Of a stretch of 64,000 bases of DNA, positions 12,720 through 23,914 are shown piece after piece. Positions within the stretch are counted from its first letter, which is position 1, and each line of letters begins with the position of its first letter. A model generated the notes under the pieces. The model had not been told where the DNA came from. It was given only the letters and a program-made list of their open reading frames with translations, and searched no databases. The position numbers were made by a program, and so were the translations under genes. This DNA comes from Toxotes chatareus (taxonomy: Eukaryota > Chordata > Actinopteri > Toxotidae), in the NCBI GenBank assembly GCA_016801885.1, contig CM028884.1:22740864-22804863 (forward strand). The letters are read 5' to 3'.

Positions 12720-15250
12720 TAGTATAGTAAGGCTTCAAAATCGGACAAAAAAAGTCAAAATTTTTTTGACCTCAAAATGTCATAAAAAACGTCATAGTTT
12801 AGTAAGGCGTCAAAATCGGACAAAAAAAGTCAAAAAAATTTTTGACCTCAAAATGTCATGAAAAACGACATAGTATAGTAAGGCGTCAAAATCGGACAAA
12901 AAAAAGTCTTTATTTTTTTTTTACCTCAAAATGTCATAAAAAACGTCATAGTATAGTAAGGCGTGAAAATCGGACAAAAAAAGTCAAAAAAATTTTTGAT
13001 TTCAAAATGTCATCAAAAACGTCATAGTATAGTAAGGCCTCAAAATCGGACAAAAAAAGTCAAAACTTTTTTTGACCTCAAAATGTCAAAAAAAACGTCA
13101 TAGTATAGTAAGGCGTCAAAATCGGACAAAAAAAGTCAAACATTTTTTTTACCTCAAAATGTCTTAAAAAAACGTCATATTATAGTAAGGCGTCAAAATC
13201 GGACAAAAAAAGTCAAAAAAAATTTTTGACCTCAAAATGTCATAAAAAACGTCATAGTATAGTAAGGCGTCAAAATCGGACAAAAAAAGTCAAAAAATTT
13301 TTGACCTCAAAATGTCATAAAAAACGTCATAGTTTAGTAAGGCGTCAAAATCGGACAAAAAAAGTCAAAAAAATTTTTGATCTCAAAATGTCATGAAAAA
13401 CGACATAGTATAGTAAGGCGTCAAAATCGGACAAAAAAAGTCTTTTTTTTTTTTTGACCTCAAAATGTCAAAAAAAACGTCATAGTATAGTAAGGCGTCA
13501 AAATCGGACAAAAAAAGTAAAAAAAATTTTTGACCTCAAAATGTCATAAAAAAACGTCATATGGTATAGTAAGGCGTCAAAATCGGACGAAAAAGTCAAA
13601 AAATTTTTTACCTCAAAATGTCATAAAAAAAAACGTCATAGTATAGTAAGGCGTCAAAATCGGACAAAAAAAAGTCTTTATTTTTTACCTCAAAATGTCA
13701 TAAAAAACGTCATAGTATAGTAAGGCGTCAAAATCGGACAAAAAAAATCAAAAATTTTTTGACCTCAAAATGTCATAAAAAAAAAAAGTCAATACTGTAG
13801 GAAGGCGTCAAAATCGGACAAAAAAAAAAAGTCAAAAATTTTTGACCTCAAAATGTCATAAAAAACGTCATAGTATAGTAAGGCGTCAAAATCGGACAAA
13901 AAAAGTCAACATTTTTTTTGACCTCAAAATGTCGTAAAAAACGTCATAGTATAGTAAGGCCTCAAAATCGGACAAAAAAAGTCAAAATTTTTTTTGACCT
14001 CAAAATGTCATCAAAAACGTCATAGTATAGTAAGGCGTGAAAATCGGACAAAAAAAGTCAGAATTTTTGATGGCCTCAAAATGTCATAAAAATAGTCATA
14101 GTATAGTAAGGCGTCAAAATCGGACAAAAAAAGTCAAAAAATTTTTTCACCTCAAACTGTCATAAAAAACGTCATAGTATAGTAAGGCGTTAAAATCGGA
14201 CAAAAAAAGTAAAAAAATTTTTTGATCTCAAAATGTCATCAAAAACATCATAGTATAGTAAGGCGTCAAAATCGGACAAAAAAACTCAATATTTTTTTTG
14301 ACCTCAAAATGTCATAAAAAACGTAATACTGTAGTAAGGCGTCAAAATCGGACAAAAAAAGTCAAAAAAAATTTTGACCTCAAAATGTCATAAAAAACGT
14401 CATAGTATAGTAAGGCGTCAAAATCGGACAAAAAAAGTAAAAAAATTTTTTAATCTCAAAATGTCATCAAAAACGTCATAGTATAGTAAGGCCTCAAAAT
14501 CGGACAAAAAAAGTCAAAACTTTTTTTGACCTCAAAATGTCAAAAAAAACGTCATAGTATAGTAAGGCGTCAAAATCGGACAAAAAAAGTCAAAACTTTT
14601 TTTGACCTCAAACTGTCATAAAAAACGTCATAGTATAGTAAGGCGTCAAAATCGGACAAAAAAAGTAAAAATTTTTTTGACCTCAAAATGTCATAAAAAA
14701 CGTCATAGTTTAGTAAGGCGTCAAAATCGGACAAAAAAAGTCTTTCTTTTTTTTGACCTCAAAATGTCATAAAAAACGTCATAGTATAGTAAGGCTTCAA
14801 AATCGGACAAAAAAAGTCAAAATTTTTTTGACCTCAAAATGTCATAAAAAACGTCATAGTTTAGTAAGGCGTCAAAATCGGACAAAAAAAGTCAAAAAAA
14901 TTTTTGACCTCAAAATGTCATGAAAAACGACATAGTATAGTAAGGCGTCAAAATCGGTCAAAAAAAGTCTTTATTTTTTTGACCTCAAAATGTCATAAAA
15001 AACGTCATAGTATAGTAAGGCGTGAAAATCGGACAAAAAAAGTAAAAAAAATTTTTGATTTCAAAATGTCATCAAAAACGTCATAGTATAGTAAGGCCTC
15101 AAAATCGGACAAAAAAAGTCAAAACTTTTTTTGACCTCAAAATGTCAAAAAAAAAGGTCATAGTATAGTAAGGCGTCAAAATCGGACAAAAAAAGTCAAA
15201 CATTTTTTTTACCTCAAAATGTCTTAAAAAAACGTCATAGTATAGTAAGG
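12720..15250. repeat. Higher-order repeat, period 2062 bp
   Basis: The run of variant units starting at 'ggcttcaaaatcgg' (12731) recurs at 14793. Both are followed in the same order by a 'cgtcatagtttag' unit, a 'gtcatgaaaaacgacatag' unit, a 'gtctttatttttt' unit, a 'gcgtgaaaatcgg' unit, a 'gatttcaaaatg' unit and a 'gcctcaaaatcgg' unit. The 2062 bp shift is about 27 basic units. Confidence 0.8.
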
Positions 15251-16019
15251 CGTCAAAATCGGACAAAAAAAGTCAAAATTTTTTTGACCTCAAAATGTCA
15301 TCAAAAACGTCATAGTTTAGTAAGGCGTCAAAATCGGACAAAAAAAATCAAAAAAATTTTTGATCTCAAAATGTCATGAAAAACGACATAGTATAGTAAG
15401 GCGTCAAAATCGGACAAAAAAAGTCTTTATTTTTTTTTTACCTCAAAATGTCATAAAAAACGTCATAGTATAGTAAGGCGTCAAAATCGGACAAAAAAAG
15501 TAAAAAAAATTTTTAATCTCAAAATGTCATCAAAAACGTCATAGTATAGTAAGGCCTCAAAATCGGACAAAAAAAGTCAAAACTTTTTTTGACCTCAAAA
15601 TGTCAAAAAAAACGTCATAGTATAGTAAGGCGTCAAAATCGGACAAAAAAGTAAAAAAAATTTTTGACCTCAAAATGTCATAAAAAACGTCATAGTATAG
15701 TAAGGCCTCAAAATCGGACAAAAAAAGTCAAAACTTTTTTTGACCTCAAAATGTCATAAAAAACGTCATAGTATAGTAAGGCGTCAAAATCGGACACAAA
15801 AAACTCATTTTTTTTTGACCTCAAAATGTCATAAAAAACGCGTCATAGTATAGTAAAGGCGTCAAAATCGGACAAAAAAAGTCAAAAATTTTTTGACCTC
15901 AAAATGTCATCAAAAACGTCATAGTATAGTAAGGCGGCGTCAAATCGGACAAAAAAGTCAAAAAATTTTTGACCTCAAAATGTCGTAAAAAACGTCATAG
16001 TATAGTAAGGCGTCAAAAT

Positions 16020-19000
16020 CGGACAAAAAATGTCAAAATTTTATTTGACCTCAAAATGTCATAAAAAACGTCATAGTATAGTAAGGCGTCAAAATCGGAC
16101 AAAAAAAGTCACACATTTTTTTGACCTCAAAATGTCATCAAAAACATCATAGTATAGTAAGGCGTCAAAATCGGCCAAAAAAATCCATATTTTTGTATGA
16201 CCTCAAAATGTCATAAAAAACGTCATAGTATATAGTAAGGCGTCAAAATCGGACAAAAAAAGCGATATTTTTGTATGATCTCAAAATGTCATAAAAAACG
16301 TCATAGTATAGTAAGGCGTCAAAATCGGACAAAAAAAGTCAAAAAAATTTTTGACCTCAAAATGTCATAAAAAACGTCATAGTATAGTAAGGCGTCAAAA
16401 TCGGACAAAAAAAGTGAAAAAAAATTTTTGACCTCAAAATGTCATCAAAAACGTCACAGTATAGTAAGGCCGCAAAATAGGACAAAAAAAGTCAAAAAAA
16501 ATTTTGACCTCAAAATGTCATAAAAAACGTCATAGTATAGTAAGGCGTCAAAATCGGACAAAAAAAGTCAAAATTTTTTTTAACCTCAAAATGTCATAAA
16601 AAACGTCATAGTATAGTAAGGCGTCAAAATCGGACAAAAAATGTCAAAATTTTTTTTGACCTCAGAATGTCATAAAAAACGTCATAGTATAGTAAGGCGT
16701 CAAAATCGGAAAAAAAAAAGTCAAAAAAAATTTTTACCTCAAAATGTCATCAAAAACGTCATAGTATAGTAAGGCCTCAAAATCGGACAAAAAAAGTCAA
16801 AACTTTTTTTGACCTCAAAATGTCGTAAAAAACGTCATAGTATAGTAAGGCGTCAAAATCGGACAAAAAAAGTCTTTCTTTTTTTTGACCTCAAAATGTC
16901 ATAAAAAACGTCATAGTATAGTGAGGCGTGAAAATCGGACAAAAAAAGTAAAAAAAATTTTTGATCTCAAAATGTCATCAAAAACGTCATAGTATAGTAA
17001 GGCCTCAAAATCGGACAAAAAAAGTCAAAACTTTTTTTGACCTCAAAATGTCATAAAAAACGTCATAGTATAGTAAGGCGTCAAAATCGGACAAAAAAAC
17101 TCAATATTTTTTTTGACCTCAAAATGTCATAAAAAACGTCATAGTATAGTAAGGCGTCAAAATCGGACAAAAAAAGTCAAAAATTTTTTTGACCTCAAAA
17201 TGTCATCAAAAACGTCATAGTATAGTAAGGCGTCAAAATCGGACAAAAAAAGTCAAAAAATTTTTGACCTCAAAATGTCGTAAAAAACGTCATAGTATAG
17301 TAAGGCGTCAAAATCGGACAAAAAATGTCAAAATTTTATTTGACCTCAAAATGTCGTAAAAAACGTCATAGTATAGTAAGGCGTCAAAATCGGACAAAAA
17401 AAAGTCACACATTTTTTTTGACCTCAAAATGTCATCAAAAACATCATAGTATAGTAAGGCCTCAAAATCGGCCAAAAAATCCATATTTTTTGTATGACCT
17501 CAAAATGTCATAAAAAAAACGTCATAGTATATAATAAAGGCGTCAAAATCGGACAAAAAAGCGATATTTTTTGTATGATCTCAAAATGTCATAAAAAACG
17601 TCATAGTATAGTAAGGCGCGTCAAAATCGGACAAAAAAAGTCAAAAAATTTTGACCTCAAAATGTCATAAAAAAACGTCATAGTATAGTATAGTAAGGCG
17701 TCAAAATCGGACAAAAAAGTGAAAAAAATTTTGACCTCAAAATGTCATCAAAAACGTCACAGTATAGTAAGGCCGCAAAATCGGACAAAAAAAGTCAAAA
17801 AAATTTTTGACCTCAAAATGTCATAAAAAACGTCATAGTATAGTAAGGCGTCAAAATCGGACAAAAAAACGTCAAAATTTTTTTTAACCTCAAAATGTCA
17901 TAAAAAACGTCATAGTATAGTAAGGCGTCAAAATCGGACAAAAAATGTCAAAATTTTTTTTGACCTCAAAATGTCATAAAAAACGTCATAGTATAGTAAG
18001 GCGTCAAAATCGGACAAAAAAAGTCAAACAAATTTTTCACCTCAAAATGTCATCAAAAACGTCATAGTATAGTAAGGCCTCAAAATCGGACAAAAAAAGT
18101 CAAAACTTTTTTTGACCTCAAAATGTCGTAAAAAACGTCATAGTATAGTAAGGCGTCAAAATCGGACAAAAAAAGTCAAAAAAATTTTTGACCTCAAAAT
18201 GTCATAAAAAACGTCATAGTATAGTAAGGCGTCAAAATCGGACAAAAAAAGTGGTATTTTTGTATGACCTCAAAATGTCATAAAAAACGTCATAGTATAG
18301 TAAGGCGTCAAAATCGGACAAAAAAGGTGATATTTTTGTATGATCTCAAAATGTCATAAAAAACGTCATAGTATAGTAAGGCGTCAAAATCGGACAAAAA
18401 AAGTCAAAAAATTTTTTAACCTCAAAATGTCATAAAAAACGTCATAGTATAGTAAGGCGTCAAAATCGGACAAAAAATGTCAAAATTTTTTTTGACCTCA
18501 AAATGTCATAAAAAACGTCATAGTATAGTAAGGCGTCAAAATCGGACAAAAAAAGTCAAAACATTTTTTTACCTCAAAATGTCATCAAAAACGTCATAGT
18601 ATAATAAGGCCTCAAAATCGGACAAAAAAAGTCAAAACTTTTTTTGACCTCAAAATGTCGTAAAAAACTTCATAGTATAGTAAGGCGTCAAAATCGGACA
18701 AAAAAAGACAAAATTTTTTTGACCTCAAAATGTCATAAAAAACGTCATAGTATAGTAAGGCGTCAAAATCGGACAAAAAAAGCGATATTTTTGTATGATC
18801 TCAAAATGTCATAAAAAACGTCATAGTATAGTAAGGCGTCAAAATCGGACAAAAAAAGTCAAAAAAAATTTTTGACCTCAAAATGTCATAAAAAACGTCA
18901 TAGTATAGTAAGGCGTCAAAATCGGACAAAAAAAGTCAAAATTTTTTTGACCTCAAAATGTCATAAAAAAACGTCATAGTATAGTAAGGCGTCAAAATCG

Positions 19001-19420
19001 GACAAAAAAGTCAAAAAATTTTTGACCTCAAAATGTCATCAAAAACGTCATAGTATAGTAAAAGCGTCAAAATCGGACAAAAAAGTCAAAAAATTTTTTG
19101 ACCTCAAAATGTCATCAAAAACGTCATAGTATAGTAAGGCGTCAAAATCGGACAAAAAAAGTCAAAATTTTTTTTGACCTCAAAATGTCGTAAAAAACGT
19201 CATAGTATAGTAAGGCGTCAAAATCGGACAAAAAATGTCAAAATTTTATTTGACCTCAAAATGTCATAAAAAAACGTATAGTATAGTAAGGCGTCAAAAT
19301 CGGACAAAAAAAAGTCACACATTTTTTTGACCTCAAAATGTCATCAAAAACATCATAGTATAGTAAGGCGTCAAAATCGGCCAAAAAAATCCATATTTTT
19401 GTATGACCTCAAAATGTCAT
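16020..19420. repeat. Higher-order repeat with three copies of a marker-unit series
   Basis: The marker 'gtcaaaattttatttgacc' occurs with its TGACC at 16046, 17341 and 19251. Each time it is followed by a 'gtcacacattttttt' unit, a 'catcatag' unit and a 'cggccaaaaaaatccatat' or closely similar unit. Spacings are 1295 and 1910 bp, so the copies differ by the gain or loss of about eight units. Confidence 0.75.
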
Positions 19421-21479
19421 AAAAAATGTCATAGTATAGTAAGGCGTCAAAATCGGACAAAAAAAGTTAAAAAAAAATTTTGACCTCAAAATGTCATCAA
19501 AAACGTCATAGTATAGTAAGGCCACAAAATCGGACAAAAAAAGTCAAAAAATTTTTTGACCTCAAAATGTCATAAAAAACGTCATAGTATAGTAAGGCAT
19601 CAAAATCAGCCAAAAAAATCGATATTTTTGTATGACCTCAAAATGTCATAAAAAACGTCATAGTATAGTAAGGCGTCAAAATCGGACAAAAAAAGTGATA
19701 TTTTTGTATGATCTCAAAATGTCATAAAAAACGTCATAGTATAGTAAGGCGTCAAAATCGGACAAAAAAAGTCAAAAAATTTTTAACCTCAAAATGTCAT
19801 AAAAAACGTCATATAGTATAGTAAGGCGTCAAAATCGGACAAAAAATGTCAAAATTTTTTTTGACCTCAAAATGTCATAAAAAACGTCATAGTATAGTAA
19901 GGCGTCAAAATCGGACAAAAAAGTCAAAAAATTTTTTACCTCAAAATGTCATAAAAAAGGTCATAGTATAGTATAGTAAAGCGTCAAAATCGGACAAAAA
20001 AAGTCAAAAATTTTTTGACCTCAAAATGTCATAAAAAACGTCATAGTATAGTAAGGCGTCAAAATCGGACAAAAAATGTCAAAAATTTTTTGACCTCAAA
20101 ATGTCATAAAAAACGTCATAGTATAGTAAGGCGTCAAAATCGGACAAAAAAAGTCACACATTTTTTTGACCTCAAAATGTCATCAAAAACGTCATAGTAT
20201 AGTAAGGCGTCAAAATCGGACAAAAAAAGTCAAAAAAATTTTTGACCTCAAAATGTCATAAAAACGTCATAGTATAGTAAGGGCGTCAAAATCGGACAAA
20301 AAAGTCAAAAAATTTTTGACCTCAAAATGTCATAAAAAACGTCATAGTATAGTAAGGCGTCAAAATCGGACAAAAAAAGTCACACATTTTTTTGACCTCA
20401 AAATGTCATCAAAAACGTCATAGTATAGTAAGGCGTCAAAATCTGCAAAAAAAAATTGAATTTTTTTTCGTCCTGACAATGTCATAAAAATGGTCATAGT
20501 ATAGTAAGGCATCAAAATCGGACAAAAAAAGTGATATTTTTGTATGACCTCAAAATGTCATAAAAAACGTCATAGTATAGTAAGGCATCAAAATCGGCCA
20601 AAAAAATCGATATTTTTGTATGACCTCAAAATGTCATAAAAAACGTCATAGTATAGTAAGGCGTCAAAATCGGACAAAAAAGTGATATTTTTGTATGATC
20701 TCAAAATGTCATAAAAAACGTCATAGTATAGTAAGGCGTCAAAATCGGCCAAAAAAATCGATATTTTTGTATGACCTCAAAATGTCATAAAAAACGTCAT
20801 AGTATAGTAAGGCGTCAAAATCGGACAAAAAAGTGATATTTTTGTATGATCTCAAAATGTCATAAAAAACGTCATAGTATAGTAAGGCGTCAAAATCGGA
20901 CAAAAAAAGTCAAAAAATTTTTTGACCTCAAAATGTCATAGTATAGTAAGGCGTCAAAATCGGACAAAAAAAGTAAAAAAAAATTTTTGACCTCAAAATG
21001 TCATCAAAAACGTCATAGCATAGTAAGGCGTCAAAATCGGACAAAAAAAGTCAAAAATTTTTTTGACCTCAAAATATCATAAAAAACGTCATAGTATAGT
21101 AAGGCCTCAAAATCGGACAAAAAAAGTCAAAAAATTTTTTGACCTCAAAATGTCATAAAAAACATCATAGTATAGTAAGGCGTCAAAATCTGACAAAAAA
21201 AGTCAAAACATTTTTTGACCTCAAAATATCATAAAAAATGTCATAGTATAGTAAGGCGTCAAAATCGGACAAAAAAAGTCAAAATTTTTTTTGACCTCAA
21301 AATGTCATAAAAAATGTCATAGTATAGTAAGGCGTCAAAATCGGACAAAAAAAAATGATATTTTTGAATGACTTCAAAATGTCATAAAAAACATCATAGT
21401 ATAGTAAGGCGTCAAAGTCGGACAAAAAAAGTCAAAATTTTTTTTGACCTCAAAATGTCATAAAAAATGTCATACTATA

Positions 21480-21925
21480 GTAAGGCGTCAAAAAATGCCA
21501 AAAAAAAAAAGTCTTTTTTTCAAAGACCTCAAAATGTCATAAAAACATCATATTATAGTAAGGCATCAAAAAATGCCAAAAAAAGTCTTTTTTTTTTCCG
21601 AAGACCTCGAAATGTCATAAAAAACGTCATACGGCCTTAATGCGTCAAAAAATGCCAAAAAAAGTCTTTTTTTTCGAAGACCTCAAAATGCCATAAAAAA
21701 CGTCGTACTGCCGTAAGGTGTCAAAAAATGCCAAAAAAAGTCTTTTTTTTCGAAGACCTCAAAATGTCAAAAAACGTCATACTATAGGCAGGCGTCCAAA
21801 AATGCCAAAGAAGTCATTTTTTTAGAAGACCTCAAAATGTCAAAAAAACGTCATACTATGGTAAGGCATCAAAATATGCCAAAAAAAAATCATATTTTAG
21901 TATGACCTCAAAATGTCACTAAAAT
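21480..21925. repeat. Right edge of the array: degenerate units
   Basis: Units lose the 'atcggac' core and carry 'aaaatgccaaaaaaagtc', T-rich runs and 'cgaagacctc', matching the left-edge style. The last recognisable piece is 'gacctcaaaatgtcactaaaatg' near 21904-21926. Confidence 0.8.
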
Positions 21926-22905
21926 GTGCTAAAACGGTGCCCTTTGGCAAGACTTTTAGGGGATTATAGGTTTCAATGCGGAACTTTGGCCAGAATGGAT
22001 GATAAGCTGGAAAAACCCAGAATCCTCATTTTCACAAATCGGAAGGTGAGTTTGCGGCGGTGCTCCACCCACACCATGTAATGTAGAGAAAAGCTTGATT
22101 ACTTTTGGATAATGGCATCTTAATAGCAACATGACAAGATTTCAGCTCCATCCGATGATTTTCCGATGAGTTAATTAAAGAAAAATAACCAATGCCATTA
22201 GGTGGCGCTGTGACAATATCATCACATTAGCATATCAATCTGTTCAGAATCACATGCTTATCATGCCTGATTTTTTTCATCCACATTGGATGAAGTATGT
22301 AACGTAGAGAAAAGCTTTTGATTACTTTTGGACAATGGCGTCTTAAGAGCAACATGACAAGATTTCAGCTCCATCCGATGATTTCCCTAGGAGGAGTTAA
22401 TTAAAGAAAAAAGTTAACCATGCCATTTGGTGGTGCTGTGACGATATCATCACTTTAGCATATCAATCTGTTCAGAATCACATGCTCATCATGCCTGATT
22501 TTTTTCATCCACATTGGATGAAGTATGTGTGAGATACAGCCACAAATACATCCATTTCCTGTGTGTTGGCGAAGGGTCATTTTTTTGGCGGCGCCATGGG
22601 CAGACCGTGTAACCCACATCAAAACATTTGATAACTTTTTGTTCCTAATGCCTTCTGAGCAATCTGACCAAAATTCAGTGCAATCGGACAATTCCCCTTG
22701 GAGGAGTTTGTCAAAGTACGGCAAAAGGCAAAATGGTGCAGTCTTTCCAAAATGGACGACCTCCTGTATATCGTTCAGGGGGTCAAATTAGCCGACAAAG
22801 CTGCGGAAGAAAAAGAGGAGAATAATAATAATCCCTTCAGTTACAATAGGGCGTTGCACAAATTTCGTGCTCAGGCCCTAATGATAATAATATTAAAGCA
22901 AACAG
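21926..22905. repeat. Right flank of the array: interspersed repeat with internal duplication and terminal hairpin
   Basis: Non-coding repeat. It contains a 221 bp tandem duplication (see next entry), then a segment with 'ggcgccatgggcagaccgtgtaacccacatc', then from about 22700 the module that is also found at 1-317. It ends at 22847-22880 in the same type of hairpin (TAGGGC..GCAC / GTGC..GGCCCTA), followed by 'atgataataatattaaa'. Frames of 88-115 codons here overlap on both strands and show no domain or splice context, so I do not call them. Confidence 0.6.
22072..22516. repeat. Two tandem copies of a ~221 bp module
   Basis: The word 'gtagagaaaagctt' starts at 22083 and again at 22304. Both copies continue through 'gattacttttgga.aatggc.tctta', 'caacatgacaagatttcagctccatccgatgatt', 'gagttaattaaagaaaa', 'gtg.tgctgtgac.atatcatcac', and end in 'tttttttcatccacattggatgaagtatgt'. 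They differ by scattered substitutions and a few small indels, so the duplication is not recent. Confidence 0.85.
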
Positions 22906-22985
22906 AGCTCTGCTATCGGAATAGTATCGGTATCGGCAGATATCTTAATTCAGGTATCGGGATCAGTGCATCCCTAATTCTGACA
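22906..22985. mobile_element. hAT-like non-autonomous element fragment
   Basis: The stretch 'tcggaatagtatcggtatcggcagatatc' followed by 'caggtatcgggatcagtgcatccctaat' matches, from memory, the end of an abundant teleost hAT-like family. Only one end is visible and no coding sequence remains. Confidence 0.45.
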
Positions 22986-23279
22986 CATCCAGCATTGTCT
23001 AAGTCTGGCTTATGTCTTTTGTTTTGTAAAACTGCACCAATTTAAAAAAAAAACAAAAAAGGAAAAAAATAAACAAAAACAAAAAAAGATGTTTGTTTTC
23101 TGCTTGTTTATTGAACAAGCACCATCTTCCTCCCCTTTCAGGATGCTAAAATTATGTTCCAGCTCTTTATTGAAACTTTATAATGTTTACATTGACACAC
23201 ACATTTTGTTATGGCAGATCAGTAATTTACATCCATCTGACAAACAAATTTTTCTCTATTCACGTGTTTGTATTTAAAA

Positions 23280-23470
23280 ACGTGCGAGACAGAATACCTG
23301 CCTGGTTGTGATGCTGTGGCTGATCGGTGTAAACATGATCATTTCCGCAGCTGCTGTACAGGTGGCTGTCATCTGTGCGGCCTGGATGATCTGCTGTCTT
23401 TTTCTGCTGTCTGTCCCTGGGAGACAGTTTCCTCCTGCACCCGCTGCATCTCTCACTGTTGGGGACATTA
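23280..23470. other. GC-richer open segment, possible exon, strand uncertain
   Basis: This block has more CpG and fewer stops than its surroundings and is open in one + and two - frames. On the + strand one frame is hydrophobic (LWLIGVNMIISAAAVQVAVI region) and ends at 23471 with 'gacattaag' before 'gtcagt', a possible donor. On the - strand the block runs from an acceptor-like 'ccccaacag' to a strong donor-like 'caggcag/gtattc' near 23300. I recognise no protein family in any frame. It may be an exon of an unseen gene or chance. Confidence 0.2.
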
Positions 23471-23914
23471 AGGTCAGTGTGAGTGTCACAGTAACAAGAA
23501 ACCTTTTTCCACATACACTCATTCACCTCCTCTCTCTCTCTCACCCTCAGTCACACACGTCTGATTGGTAACAGTCACACTAGATACTTTCTCAGTTCCG
23601 CTGTTGCACTAAAAAAGTCAGCTTCTGTAATTGAATGGTGGCACATACACAAACATTTATGCACGAATGCAATTAAGCATGTTGTACATGTCTGTGTGTG
23701 TGTGTGTGCTTGGTTGTGGGGGTTGGGGGGTATGATATGTGTATTTCAATAATGTGCACATGAATATGTTGAGTCGTGCAAGAAAAGACAATTGTCCCTC
23801 CCCTCACATCAGTTACAATCACACTTGAAGGTCCTCCACCTTTATTCAATTATCATAACTATCTCCTATCATTTACATACACACTCACACACACACGTAT
23901 CTTGAATAATTCAT

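Larger units (their letters stand above)
318..21925. repeat. 21.6 kb satellite array, ~76 bp unit, about 280 copies
   Basis: One head-to-tail array. Each unit carries, in order, CTCAAAATGTCAT, an A run, CGTCATAGTATAGTAAGG, CGTCAAAATCGGAC, an A run, and the palindrome GTCAAAAATTTTTTGAC. Units are about 74-79 bp; most length differences lie in the A and T homopolymers. Four GTCA words sit in each unit at spacings of about 12, 18 and 20 bp, so the unit itself may have grown from a shorter repeat. Three CpGs per unit are well kept. Recurrent variants include 'gtgatatttttgtatgatctc', 'gcctcaaaatcgg', 'gtctttattttttt' and 'gtcacacattttttt'. Frames of 60-90 codons occur on both strands only where unit length is divisible by three, and encode the same repeated peptide. 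They are not genes. The copy number is an estimate from length over period. Confidence 0.97.

Noticed and set aside
1519..20197. Many 60-89 codon frames in the array sharing a peptide like TSKCHKKRHSIVRRQNRTKK (and the reverse-strand SDFDALLYYDVFF)
   Set aside because: They occur wherever consecutive units have lengths divisible by three, on both strands, with no start context. They are translations of the satellite unit.
318..21925. CRISPR array (regular repeats)
   Set aside because: There are no unique spacers; the whole ~76 bp period is repeated, and the sequence is vertebrate.
22455..23045. Overlapping frames of 88-115 codons on both strands
   Set aside because: They lie in interspersed-repeat sequence homologous to the left flank and show no domain or splice support.
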